Positions 31,404 to 42,365 of a stretch of DNA of 42,408 nucleotides are shown here, piece by piece. A model generated the notes under the pieces. The model worked only from the letters and a program-made list of their open reading frames with translations, ran no database searches and was not told the DNA's origin. Source of the DNA: Deltaproteobacteria bacterium UBA1386 (GTDB lineage Bacteria; Desulfobacterota; Syntrophorhabdia; Syntrophorhabdales; Syntrophorhabdaceae); the NCBI GenBank assembly GCA_002305765.1, contig DBQU01000081.1, forward strand, positions 31,761 to 74,168. The letters are read 5' to 3'. Every line of letters begins with the position of its first letter. Positions within the stretch are counted from its first letter, which is position 1. A program made the position numbers and the translations under genes.

Positions 31404-32342
31404 ATGAAGAACCCTCTCCTTCGCGGAAAGCTTCCCTGGGTCATCGCCGCGCTCATCGTCCTTTTCCTCCTTCCCGTCTTTCTGGACAGGTTCTATGTGT
31501 ACCTGGCGGCGATCATTCTCCTTACGGGCCTCAGCGCGACGAGCCTCAATTTCGTCCTCGGTTACGGCGGGGTCTTCCAGTTCCACCATGCCGTCTTCTA
31601 TGGCATCGGCGCGTACGGTACGGCGCTCATGATCATCAAGTCGAACCTGTCTCCCTGGCTCGGGTTCATTGTCGGGCCCGTAGTTGCCGGCATCCTGGGG
31701 TTCGTTATCGGCGTCATCTGCATACGTCTTTCCAAGCTCTATTTCGGGATGCTCCAGATATCGCTGGGGTCCCTCGTGTGGGCCATTGTCTACCGGTGGT
31801 ATTCCTTCACCGGGGGTGACGACGGCATCCACGGCGTACCCCTTCCCGACATCATCTCCTCGCCCAACGGCGCATACTACTTCACTTTGATCGTCACCGC
31901 CGTGTCCATGTTCATCCTCTACAGGATGATACGGTCCCCCTTTGGGAGCGCTCTCCAGGGGATACGGGACAACCCGGTGCGCTCCGAGATGATCGGCGTC
32001 AACGTGAAGCTTCAGCAGCTCCTGGCGCTGACCATCGCCGGTTTCTTCGGAGGTGTCGCGGGGTCGCTCTTCGTCGTGGTGGACAACACGGTCTTTCCCG
32101 ACATGATGTTCTGGACGCTCTCCCTGGAGCTTATCATCATGTGCCTCCTCGGCGGGTGGTTCTCGTTTCTCGGCCCCATGGTGGGAGCCGGCATCATAGT
32201 CCTCCTGAGGACCTATGTCAGCGGCCTCACCGTGTACTGGGCCCTCATCCTCGGCATCATCATGATGCTCGTCATCTTCTTCCTGCCCAACGGCGTCCTC
32301 GGATACCTCGACAGGTTCGTTAAGAAGAAAGCGAGAAGCTGA
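31404..32342 (+). CDS. livM: Branched-chain amino acid-type ABC transporter permease (LivM)
   Basis: Second permease of the importer (312 residues, eight or nine helices). The LivM signature LNFVLGYGGVFQFHHAVFYGIGAYGTALM lies near residue 50. The ATPase-docking loop is RSPFGSALQGIRDNPVRSEMIGVNVKLQQLLALTIAGFFGGVAGSLF. It starts ten bases after livH, behind GAGGGG. A short lysine/arginine tail lies in the cytoplasm. Confidence 0.94.
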   Translation: MKNPLLRGKLPWVIAALIVLFLLPVFLDRFYVYLAAIILLTGLSATSLNFVLGYGGVFQFHHAVFYGIGAYGTALMIIKSNLSPWLGFIVGPVVAGILGFVIGVICIRLSKLYFGMLQISLGSLVWAIVYRWYSFTGGDDGIHGVPLPDIISSPNGAYYFTLIVTAVSMFILYRMIRSPFGSALQGIRDNPVRSEMIGVNVKLQQLLALTIAGFFGGVAGSLFVVVDNTVFPDMMFWTLSLELIIMCLLGGWFSFLGPMVGAGIIVLLRTYVSGLTVYWALILGIIMMLVIFFLPNGVLGYLDRFVKKKARS

Positions 32343-32364
32343 TGATGCGCGCAAGGAGCCTTAC

Positions 32365-33114
32365 GTGCTGGAAGTGACGTCACTTCAGAAATCCTTCGAC
32401 GGCTTCAAGGCCGTCAACAATGCCAGTCTCTCCGTGAAGGAAGGCGAGGTCGTCGCCGTCATAGGGCCGAACGGAGCCGGCAAGACGACCCTTTTCAACC
32501 TGATCACGGGCGTATTGAAGCCGGACGGTGGAAAGGTCCTCTTCAAGGGTGAGGACATAACCGGGCTTCCCTCCTACAAGGTCTGCCGCCGGGGTATGTC
32601 GCGGTCCTTCCAGGTGGTGAACGTCTTTCCCCGGCTCACCGTGTTCGAGAACGTCCAGGTCTCGGTGCTCGCGAAGCAGAAGAGGACCTGGAACCTCTTT
32701 GCCCCTTCCGCGAAGCTCGCCGTAAGCGAGACGGAGAAGATCCTCGAGAACGTGGGTCTTGCGGACATAAAGGATGCGACGAGCGCCGCCCTCTCCCACG
32801 GTGAGCGCAAGGTCCTGGAGATAGCCATTGCCCTCGGGGGCAGCCCCGAGTTCCTGATCCTCGACGAACCCACGGCGGGCATGTCGCCGGAGGAGACGAC
32901 ACGCTGCATCGACCTCATCAAACAGCTCAAGGAGAAGCTCGGCATCACCATCCTTTTCTGCGAGCACGACATGGAGATCGTGTTCTCCATCTCGGACCGG
33001 ATCATGGTCATGGTCCGGGGGTCGACGATCATTGAGGGCACCTGCGACGACGTCAGGTGCTGCCAGGAGGTGCAGGACGCATATCTCGGCGGGAGCGACG
33101 CATGCTTGACGTGA
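32365..33114 (+). CDS. livG: Branched-chain amino acid-type ABC transporter ATP-binding protein (LivG)
   Basis: Cytoplasmic ATPase of 249 residues. Walker A is GPNGAGKTT, the signature motif is the LSHGERK variant of LivG proteins, and Walker B is FLILDEPTAGMSPEE, with the switch His in FCEHDMEIVFSISDRI. It uses a GTG start at 32365 preceded by AAGGAG six bases upstream. The end overlaps livF by 13 bp. Confidence 0.94.
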   Translation: MLEVTSLQKSFDGFKAVNNASLSVKEGEVVAVIGPNGAGKTTLFNLITGVLKPDGGKVLFKGEDITGLPSYKVCRRGMSRSFQVVNVFPRLTVFENVQVSVLAKQKRTWNLFAPSAKLAVSETEKILENVGLADIKDATSAALSHGERKVLEIAIALGGSPEFLILDEPTAGMSPEETTRCIDLIKQLKEKLGITILFCEHDMEIVFSISDRIMVMVRGSTIIEGTCDDVRCCQEVQDAYLGGSDACLT

Positions 33115-33791
33115 ACGCCATCGACACCTACTACGGATTGAGCCATATCCTCTTCGGCGTGACCTTGAGTGTCAGGGCCGGCGAAGTCGTCGGCCTTCTC
33201 GGTCGCAACGGTGCGGGGAAGTCGACCACCATGAAGAGCATCATGGGAATCGTGCCGCCGCGGAAGGGGACGATCACCTTCAAGGGGGCCGGGATCGCCG
33301 GGCGCAAACCTTACCAGCTTTTTCGTCAGGGTATCGGGTATGTCCCCGATGACCGCAGGGTCTTCGCCGACCTGTGCGTCGACGACAACCTGGAGATAGT
33401 CCACCGGCGCAACGACGAGTGGGACAAGGAAAGGGTGTATGGTCTTTTCCCCGCCCTGAAGGAAATAAGGTCGCGTCGCGCCGGGCACCTCTCCGGCGGG
33501 GAGCAGCAGATGCTCACCATCGCGCGGGCGCTCATGGGGAGCCCCGAGCTCCTGCTCCTCGACGAGCCCACGGAGGGCCTCGCCCCGCTCATCGTCCGGG
33601 ACCTGGAAGAGCAGATCGTAAGGCTCAAGGAAGCCGGCATCAGCATCCTCCTGTCGGAGCAGAACGTCCGCTCCGCCCTCAAGATGATCACCAGGGCCTA
33701 CGTCATCGATAACGGCAGGATCCGCTTCGAAGGCACCGTTCAGGAACTGGAAGCGAATGAAGAGGTGAAACGGAAGTACCTTATGATCTAG
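33102..33791 (+). CDS. livF: Branched-chain amino acid-type ABC transporter ATP-binding protein (LivF)
   Basis: Second ATPase of the importer (229 residues). Walker A is LGRNGAGKST, the signature is LSGGEQQM and Walker B is LLLLDEPTEGLAP. The ATG at 33102 lies inside the livG end and begins the conserved MLDVNAIDTYYGLSHIL; a frame opening at 33057 is too long. The stop codon runs into a GTTTTCG/CGAAAAC hairpin. It closes the five-gene operon. Confidence 0.94.
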   Translation: MLDVNAIDTYYGLSHILFGVTLSVRAGEVVGLLGRNGAGKSTTMKSIMGIVPPRKGTITFKGAGIAGRKPYQLFRQGIGYVPDDRRVFADLCVDDNLEIVHRRNDEWDKERVYGLFPALKEIRSRRAGHLSGGEQQMLTIARALMGSPELLLLDEPTEGLAPLIVRDLEEQIVRLKEAGISILLSEQNVRSALKMITRAYVIDNGRIRFEGTVQELEANEEVKRKYLMI

Positions 33792-33810
33792 TTTTCGGCT
33801 CCGCGAAAAC
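33791..33810 (+). other. Hairpin at the end of the liv operon
   Basis: GTTTTCG (33791-33797) and CGAAAAC (33804-33810) form a 7-bp stem right at the livF stop codon. No U-tract follows, so termination is uncertain. Confidence 0.35.
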
Positions 33811-33817
33811 CAGATCC

Positions 33818-33953
33818 GTTTTAGGTTTTAAGTTTTAGGTTTTAAGCAAAAGACAAAAAGACCGTTTCAGGTTTCACCTTTCAGGTGAGAACCGAAAAAA
33901 GGCGGATATGTTTCCCGGTCTTTGGCCTGAAACCTGAAACGTGAGACCTGAGC
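33818..33953. repeat. Heptamer arrays in the livF-34011 spacer
   Basis: Four units GTTTTAG/GTTTTAA run from 33818 to 33845. GTTTCAG, GTTTCAC and CTTTCAG follow (33864-33884). CCTGAAA (twice), CGTGAGA and CCTGAGC run from 33926 to 33953 in the opposite sense. The second and third sets form facing arms. No gene is present. Confidence 0.85.
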
Positions 33954-34010
33954 CCGTTTTCACTCTCTTTTTGTCTTTCTTTTGGTCCGGTTTTCCTATA
34001 GAATTTATAC

Positions 34011-34577
34011 ATGTTCATGACTTTGGCGAGAGCCTGGAAGCTTTGTTTCATCGGGTTGTTCGTGCTCGTCTTTGGCGTTTCGTCCGTCCATGCCGTGGGC
34101 GACCTCGGCATCGTCGTGGAGAAGCTCAAGGATCCGGAGAAAACCCTGTTCTGCCCCGTGTGCGGCAGGGCGATCAGCCCCGGTGTCGTTCATACTGAGG
34201 CCACGGCCATCATCAGGGAGAAGCTCAAGACTGCGCTCACGGACCGGAACATCGGATACTCGGACGGGATGAAGCAGGACCAGCCTTACATACAGGTCCT
34301 TGTCTATCGTTTCCAGGAGCGCAAGGGTGGTAATTTCGCCGTGGAAAAACCCGCCTCCGTTGCCTTTCATATGCACCTCATGAAGAACGGGGTGGTGGGC
34401 AAGATATTCGCTTACTCAGAGGAGCAAAAGGCCCTCATGCAGAACCTGCTGACAGTGGGGAAGTTCTTTAGCAGGGGGGCGCGCTGGGTGACGGCGGAAG
34501 AGCTTGCCGGGGAAGGCATCAACGCCGGACTGGACGAACTCGTCGAGCCGAAGGAGACGACGGAGCCCGCGGAGTGA
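34011..34577 (+). CDS. Secreted protein of unknown function with a CxxC motif
   Basis: I do not recognise a named family. Residues 1-28 form a signal peptide (LCFIGLFVLVFG, cleavage near SVHA). Cys48-x-x-Cys51 (FCPVCGR) could bind a metal or form a disulfide. The C-terminal third (KIFAYSEEQKALMQNLLTVGKFFSRGARWVTAEELAGEG) recalls, from memory, small envelope proteins common in Desulfobacterota. Its stop overlaps the hisA GTG as GTGA, so it is translationally coupled to histidine genes although an envelope protein seems unrelated. No ribosome site; a TATAGA box lies eight bases before the ATG. A second ATG is two codons downstream. Confidence 0.75.
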   Translation: MFMTLARAWKLCFIGLFVLVFGVSSVHAVGDLGIVVEKLKDPEKTLFCPVCGRAISPGVVHTEATAIIREKLKTALTDRNIGYSDGMKQDQPYIQVLVYRFQERKGGNFAVEKPASVAFHMHLMKNGVVGKIFAYSEEQKALMQNLLTVGKFFSRGARWVTAEELAGEGINAGLDELVEPKETTEPAE

Positions 34578-35281
34578 AAGCGCTCTTTGCGATGGACCTG
34601 ATGGGCGGCAAGACCGTGCGTCTCAGGAAGGGTGATTTCCAGGCGGTGACGGTTTACAGCGAAGACCCGCCCTCGCTGATCGAGGAGATGGTCCACCGCG
34701 GCGCCCGGGATTTCCATATCATCGATCTCGATGGCGCAAGGACGGGCGAGCCCGTGCACGGGGAGATCATCAAAAGGATCCGTTCCACGGTGAAGGGATA
34801 CATGGAGGTCGGCGGCGGCATCCGCACCGACGATACCATTAAATACTACAGCGATCTCGGCATCGACGGCATCATCGTCGGCACCCGCGCCCTGGAGGAT
34901 GAGGAGTATTTCGAAGGGTTGTCACGGTTCCCCAACATCGTCCTCGGCCTCGACCTTCTCGGGGGCAAGCCGATGTCGCGGGGATGGAAGAGCGCCGTCG
35001 ACAGGGACCCCGCAACCATCCTCAAAGCCGCCGAGCGCATCGGGATCATGGCCGTCCTGTGCACCAGCATCGAGCGCGACGGGATGCTGACCGGACCTGA
35101 TCTGACCGGCCTCACGGCAATATCGGGAATGACACGTCTGCCCGTCATAGCGAGCGGCGGCGTGTCGAAGATAGACGACGTCAGGCGCCTCGCGGAGATG
35201 GACGTCTGGGCGGCGATCATAGGGAAGGCCTTCTACGAGGGGTTCATAGGCATCGAGGAGGCCATGGGTTATGCTGACTAA
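34574..35281 (+). CDS. hisA: ProFAR isomerase (HisA)
   Basis: Isomerises ProFAR to PRFAR, step four of histidine synthesis. The (beta/alpha)8 barrel has catalytic Asp8 (FAMDLMGGKTVRL) and Asp127 (LGLDLLGGK), and phosphate loops EVGGGIRTDD and ASGGVSKIDDV. The 235-residue length is right. The GTG start at 34574 overlaps the upstream stop codon, and the end overlaps hisF by 11 bp. Confidence 0.94.
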   Translation: MKALFAMDLMGGKTVRLRKGDFQAVTVYSEDPPSLIEEMVHRGARDFHIIDLDGARTGEPVHGEIIKRIRSTVKGYMEVGGGIRTDDTIKYYSDLGIDGIIVGTRALEDEEYFEGLSRFPNIVLGLDLLGGKPMSRGWKSAVDRDPATILKAAERIGIMAVLCTSIERDGMLTGPDLTGLTAISGMTRLPVIASGGVSKIDDVRRLAEMDVWAAIIGKAFYEGFIGIEEAMGYAD

Positions 35282-36029
35282 AAGGATCATTCCCTGCCTT
35301 GACGTCATGGAGGGCAGGGTCGTAAAAGGGACCAATTTTCTCGAGCTCAAAGACGCCGGCGATCCTGTGGAGAACGCAAAGGCATACGAGGAGCAGCTGG
35401 CGGACGAGCTGTGCTTTCTCGACATCACCGCTTCCCATGAGAAAAGACGGACCATCATCGACGTCGTCGAGCGGGTCTCCCACGAGGTCTTCATGCCGCT
35501 GACGGTGGGAGGCGGCATACGCTCCATAGACGATATCCGGGACATCCTGCGGGCCGGGGCGGACAAGGTGACCGTCAACACGACGGCGGTGGAGAACCCC
35601 GAATTCGTCAGGGAATCGAGCGGGATCTTCGGGAGCCAGTGCATATGCGTAGCCATCGATGCCAAGAGGCGTGAAGGCGGAGGGTTCGAGGTCTACACCT
35701 ATGGGGGCCGCAGGCCGACAGGGGTCGACGCCATCGGCTGGGCGAAGAGGGTGGAGGAGCTGGGTGCCGGCGAGATACTCCTTACCAGCATGGACCGTGA
35801 CGGGACCAGGATCGGTTTCGACATCGAATTGACGCGGACCATTGCCGAGTCCGTGAACATTCCCGTCATCGCCTCCGGCGGAGTGGGGACCCTGGAGCAC
35901 CTCTATGAAGGGCTCGCCACGGCAAAGGCGGACGCCGTTCTCGCCGCGTCGATATTCCACTACCGGGAGCACACGGTCGTCGACGCGAAACGCTACCTGA
36001 GGGACCGCGGCGTGAACGTGAGGCTGTAG
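35271..36029 (+). CDS. hisF: Imidazole glycerol phosphate synthase cyclase subunit (HisF)
   Basis: Barrel subunit that cyclises PRFAR with ammonia from HisH. Catalytic Asp11 (IIPCLDVMEGRVVKGTNF) and Asp129 (CVAIDAKR) are present, with the phosphate loops TVGGGIRS and ASGGVGTLEH. The 252 residues match the family. The partner hisH is not in the window, nor are hisB, hisD or hisG. Confidence 0.96.
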   Translation: MLTKRIIPCLDVMEGRVVKGTNFLELKDAGDPVENAKAYEEQLADELCFLDITASHEKRRTIIDVVERVSHEVFMPLTVGGGIRSIDDIRDILRAGADKVTVNTTAVENPEFVRESSGIFGSQCICVAIDAKRREGGGFEVYTYGGRRPTGVDAIGWAKRVEELGAGEILLTSMDRDGTRIGFDIELTRTIAESVNIPVIASGGVGTLEHLYEGLATAKADAVLAASIFHYREHTVVDAKRYLRDRGVNVRL

Positions 36030-36098
36030 CCCCGGCAGCAGAATATTGGTCCAAAAACCGATCATGATAAGTAATAGGAGAAAGAACGAGGAGTCGCC

Positions 36099-36479
36099 AT
36101 GGATGATCTGAAATGGGATGAAAAGGGTCTTATGCCCGCGGTCGTGCAGGATGCAAGCTCAAAGGACGTCCTCATGGTCGCCTACATGAACAGGGAGGCC
36201 CTTAAGCTCACGCTGAAGACGAAGACCGCCCATTACTATTCGAGGTCGCGGCAGAAGCTCTGGCTCAAGGGCGAGACCTCGGGCCACACACAGGCCGTGA
36301 AGGAGGTCCGCATCGATTGCGACAACGATACCATCCTTCTTCTCGTGGACCAGAAAGGCGCGGCCTGCCACACCGGGTACTGGAGCTGCTTCTACCGCGC
36401 CTGGTCAGATGGATGGAAGATCGTCGGAAAGAAGGTCTTTGACGAAAAAGAAGTCTATGGTGAAAAGAAGACCCATTGA
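36099..36479 (+). CDS. hisI: Phosphoribosyl-AMP cyclohydrolase (HisI)
   Basis: Opens the adenine ring of phosphoribosyl-AMP in histidine synthesis. The metal-binding cluster D73-C74-D75-N-D77 and the Zn ligands Cys90 and Cys97 (AACHTGYWSC) are present. At 126 residues it is the stand-alone cyclohydrolase; the HisE pyrophosphohydrolase domain is absent. GAGGAG lies a few bases before the ATG. It ends with a 23-bp overlap with pgpA. Confidence 0.95.
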   Translation: MDDLKWDEKGLMPAVVQDASSKDVLMVAYMNREALKLTLKTKTAHYYSRSRQKLWLKGETSGHTQAVKEVRIDCDNDTILLLVDQKGAACHTGYWSCFYRAWSDGWKIVGKKVFDEKEVYGEKKTH

Positions 36480-36909
36480 TGCCGCCCTTTTCTTCTTCAA
36501 CACCTGTTGTTTCGTGGGGTGCATCCCCGGTGCGCCGGGGACCTACGCGTCGCTTCTCGCCGCGGTACTGATCTGGCTCTTCCCGGCCATCTTCGGCGAT
36601 GCCGTCTTCGCCGTCATTCTGATCGTCTTCGCCGTGGCAACGGTCACGATGGAGAGATTCGAGGGTGAAGACCCCGGCCGCATCGTCATCGATGAGTTCG
36701 CCGGCATGTGCGTCGCCATGGCGGGGCACAGGGCGACGCTCCTCACCGTGGCCATCGGCTTCGTTCTCTTCCGCATCTTCGACATCCTCAAGCCCTTTCC
36801 CGTCGGGCGTATGGAGAGACTCAAAGGGGGCTGGGGCGTAGTGGGGGACGATGTGGTCGCCGGCATATTCGCGAACATCCTTCTTCTCCTGTGGACGAGG
36901 TTCATATGA
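36457..36909 (+). CDS. pgpA: Phosphatidylglycerophosphatase A
   Basis: Inner-membrane phosphatase that makes phosphatidylglycerol. Family blocks are IPGAPGTYASLLAA near the start, IVIDEFAGMCVA with acidic active-site residues, FRIFDILKPFPVGRMERLKGGWGVVGDDVVAG and a final hydrophobic helix. The start is set at the ATG at 36457 inside the hisI end, giving 150 residues; the frame opens earlier but without family sequence. The ribosome site is weak. It ends with an ATGA overlap with the next gene. Confidence 0.92.
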   Translation: MVKRRPIDAALFFFNTCCFVGCIPGAPGTYASLLAAVLIWLFPAIFGDAVFAVILIVFAVATVTMERFEGEDPGRIVIDEFAGMCVAMAGHRATLLTVAIGFVLFRIFDILKPFPVGRMERLKGGWGVVGDDVVAGIFANILLLLWTRFI

Positions 36910-37388
36910 AGATAGAGGAGAGATTGGTCAGGACCCTGACGGCGAGATCCCTTTCCTTATGCACCGCCGAATCCTGCACGGGAGGGCTCATCGCGGGCCG
37001 GATAACCGCCGTGCCCGGAGCGTCGGCGTGCTTCGAAGGCGGGGTGGTGACCTACAGCAACAGGGCGAAGGCGATCCTTCTCGGCGTTCCGGTTGAGGTC
37101 ATAGAGGACCACGGGGCCGTGAGCGAAGAGGTCGCCCGGGCGATGGCTGAAGGGGCGAGGGAAAGGCTCGGGACCGATATCGCCGTTGCCGTCACGGGAA
37201 TAGCCGGGCCCGCCGGCGGCTCACCGGAGAAGCCCGTCGGGACGGTCTTCATCTCGCTGGCGGTGGCGGGGATGACGTCCGTCCGCGGGTTCCGTTTCGA
37301 GGGCACGAGACGCGAGATACGCCGGCGCTCTGGAGACGAGGTTCTCCATTTCGTGCTCGACCACCTCGAGGGGAAGGTGAACGGATGA
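36906..37388 (+). CDS. pncC: Nicotinamide-nucleotide amidase (PncC/CinA C-terminal domain)
   Basis: Deamidates nicotinamide mononucleotide in NAD salvage. The 160 residues contain only the CinA C-terminal domain: CTAESCTGGLIAGRITAVPGAS with the catalytic Ser, GGVVTYSNRAK, GAVSEEVARAMAEGAR and VAVTGIAGPAGGSPEKPVGTVFI. The N-terminal ADP-ribose domain of full-length CinA is missing. Location just before recA parallels the cinA-recA order in many bacteria. Both flanks are ATGA overlaps. Confidence 0.94.
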   Translation: MKIEERLVRTLTARSLSLCTAESCTGGLIAGRITAVPGASACFEGGVVTYSNRAKAILLGVPVEVIEDHGAVSEEVARAMAEGARERLGTDIAVAVTGIAGPAGGSPEKPVGTVFISLAVAGMTSVRGFRFEGTRREIRRRSGDEVLHFVLDHLEGKVNG

Positions 37389-37933
37389 GGTCCTTTCTTG
37401 CCTTTGAGATCCCCCCGGAGGTCAAGGCATATCTCTCGCAGGTGTCCAGGGCCATGGCGAAGACCCTTTCGGGCGTAAGGTGGGTCAGGCCCGAGGGGCA
37501 ACACATCACCATCAGGTTCTTCGGGGAGATATCGGAGGCGCGGGCGCGGGAGATTGAGGACATTGTCAGTGCGGCCGGGCCCTACCCGGGGGTTGGAGCG
37601 ACCCTGAAGCGCATCGACGCCTTTCCCGACAAGCGAAGGCCCCGGGTGATCGTCGCCACCATCGATGAAGGAGTTGACATCATACGCTCGATATACCATG
37701 ATATAGAGAACCGACTTACAGCCCTGGGTTACGAACGAGAGAAGCGGGGTTTCACGCCTCATATCACTTTCGGGAGAGTAAAAGTGCCCGCGCCTCTTCT
37801 GGAGAGAGACACCCCTCCCCTGGAATGTCCACGGTTCGCGATCGAGCGTATCATTCTATACAAGAGCATCCTCGGAAGGGAAGGCGCGACATACGAGCCG
37901 CTTTTCGAAAAGAAACTGGGTGGCGCGGCTTGA
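37385..37933 (+). CDS. thpR: RNA 2',3'-cyclic phosphodiesterase (ThpR, 2H family)
   Basis: Opens 2',3'-cyclic phosphates on RNA ends; once called 2'-5' RNA ligase. The two HxTx motifs are His40-I-T-Ile43 and His126-I-T-Phe129, with RSFLAFEIPPEV at the N terminus and FGEI and FGRV after the motifs. The 182 residues are typical. It overlaps pncC by ATGA and lies 59 bp before recA. Confidence 0.94.
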   Translation: MRSFLAFEIPPEVKAYLSQVSRAMAKTLSGVRWVRPEGQHITIRFFGEISEARAREIEDIVSAAGPYPGVGATLKRIDAFPDKRRPRVIVATIDEGVDIIRSIYHDIENRLTALGYEREKRGFTPHITFGRVKVPAPLLERDTPPLECPRFAIERIILYKSILGREGATYEPLFEKKLGGAA

Positions 37934-37992
37934 ACTCAGCCGCGGGGAAGAAGGGAAAGAGACCCGATGCAGGGGAGAGATAAAGGAGAAAG

Positions 37993-39031
37993 ATGAACCC
38001 GAAAACGCTCAAGGGAGGCATCGACGTGAAAGACGACGATAACAGAGGCAAAGCCATAGACATGGCCGTATCTCAGATAGAGAAGCTTTTCGGCAAAGGC
38101 GCCATCATGAAGCTCGGGGCGAAGGCCCTTGAGGCCGTTCCCGTCATCTCCACCGGCTCCATCGCCCTTGATCTCGCTCTTGGCATCGGCGGCATCCCCC
38201 GGGGCAGGGTGGTGGAGATCTTCGGGCCCGAGGCGTCGGGCAAGACGACACTGGCGCTCCAGGTCGTCGCCGAGATCCAGAAGACGGGGGGCAGCGCCGC
38301 GTTCATCGATGCCGAGCATGCCCTGGACGTCAGCTACGCGAAAAGGATCGGTGTCAACACCGACGACCTCCTCATATCGCAGCCCGATACCGGTGAGCAG
38401 GCCCTCGAGATCAGCGAGATACTCGTGCGCAGCGGAGGTGTCGACGTGGTCGTTGTCGACTCCGTCGCCGCCCTGGTGCCCCGGGCCGAGATCGAGGGGG
38501 AGATGGGCGATTCCCACATGGGCCTTCAGGCGCGGCTCATGTCGCAGGCCCTCAGGAAGCTCACGGCGATCACCAGCAAGTCCATGACAACCGTCATTTT
38601 CATAAACCAGATCCGTCACAAGATCGGGATCATGTTCGGGAATCCCGAGACCACGACGGGCGGGAATGCCCTCAAGTTCTATGCCTCGCTGCGCCTCGAC
38701 ATCCGCAGGATCGCCGCGATAAAGGACGGCCAGGAGGTCATCGGATCGAGAACGAGGGTGAAGATCGTAAAGAACAAGCTCGCGCCGCCATTCAGGGAAG
38801 TCGAGTTTGACATCATATTCGGCGAAGGCATATCCCGCGAGGGCGATGTCGTCGACCTCGCAGTGGAGATGGGCATTGTCGAGAAAGCGGGGACATGGTA
38901 CTCCTACGGGGATTCAAGGATCGGTCAAGGCCGTGAGAACGCCAAGGAGTACCTGAAGACACACCCCGAAACGATGAAGGAAGTCGAAGGAAAGATAATG
39001 ATACAGGCGGGGTTGAAGAAGGGAGAGACGG

Positions 39032-39057
<26 letters not shown>
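37993..39057 (+). CDS. recA: Recombinase RecA
   Basis: DNA strand-exchange ATPase for recombinational repair and the SOS response. Walker A is GPEASGKT (78-85). INQIRHKIGIMFGNPETTTGG covers the DNA-binding loop L2 region, and the C terminus GEGISREGDVVDLAVEMGIVEKAGTWYSYG is conserved. The 354 residues fit. AAAGGAG lies four bases before the ATG. No obvious SOS box lies upstream, and no recX follows; the end overlaps alaS by 26 bp. Confidence 0.97.
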
Positions 39058-41665
<2,608 letters not shown>

Positions 41666-41693
41666 TATCATGTGAAAAAACGACGGGGGAGAG

Positions 41694-42365
41694 ATGAAGC
41701 GGTACGCGGACAATCTTAAGAGCGTCAACCTCTTTGCGGATCTCAAGGACACAGAACTGGAGACGATCTCCCGGATCCTCTACGTCAACACCTATCATCG
41801 GGGCCAGCTTATCTTCCAGGAGGGAGAGGATGGCAATGCCCTCTTCGTTGTCCTGAAAGGGCGCGTGAAGGTCTGCCTCTACGATGAGGAGGGACGGGAA
41901 TACGTCCTCGATGTCATAGGAAAGGACGGTTTCTTCGGTGAACTCGCCCTCATCGACGAATTGCCCCGTTCGGCGAACGCCATTGCCATGGAGGGGTCGG
42001 ACCTGCTTATCGTGCGCAGGGCGGACTTCACGAAGCTCCTCATGGAGAACCCCTCCATTTCGATCCACATACTGAAGGTCCTCGCGGGAAGGCTGCGCGT
42101 TGCCGATGAAAGGATCAAGTGGCTCGCCTTCCTGAACGTCGAAGGCCGCATCCTCAAGTACCTCCTTGAGGTCGGGGCGCGCCTTGGCATCAAGATGAAG
42201 GACTATGTCATCATCGAGAGAGGGCCTTCACAGATAGAGATAGCCAACTCCTGCGGCTGCTCCCGGGAAACGGTCTCCCGCATGATCTCGTCGCTGGTGA
42301 GGAAGGGCGTGATAAGCGTGAGGAGAAGGCAGTATACGCTATACCCGGGCACTCGCACCTTCTAG
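41694..42365 (+). CDS. Crp/Fnr-family transcriptional regulator
   Basis: Cyclic-nucleotide-binding type regulator (223 residues). The beta-barrel domain spans 12-120. Its phosphate-cassette-like stretch is Gly82-Glu-Leu-...-Pro-Arg-Ser-Ala94 (GELALIDELPRSA), which resembles CRP. The winged helix-turn-helix (about 178-205) reads SQIEIANSCGCSRETVSRMISSLVRKGVI. There is no N-terminal Cys cluster like FNR, so an iron-sulfur sensor is unlikely; a cyclic nucleotide or related ligand is possible. GGGGAGAG precedes the ATG. The regulon is unknown. Confidence 0.92.
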   Translation: MKRYADNLKSVNLFADLKDTELETISRILYVNTYHRGQLIFQEGEDGNALFVVLKGRVKVCLYDEEGREYVLDVIGKDGFFGELALIDELPRSANAIAMEGSDLLIVRRADFTKLLMENPSISIHILKVLAGRLRVADERIKWLAFLNVEGRILKYLLEVGARLGIKMKDYVIIERGPSQIEIANSCGCSRETVSRMISSLVRKGVISVRRRQYTLYPGTRTF

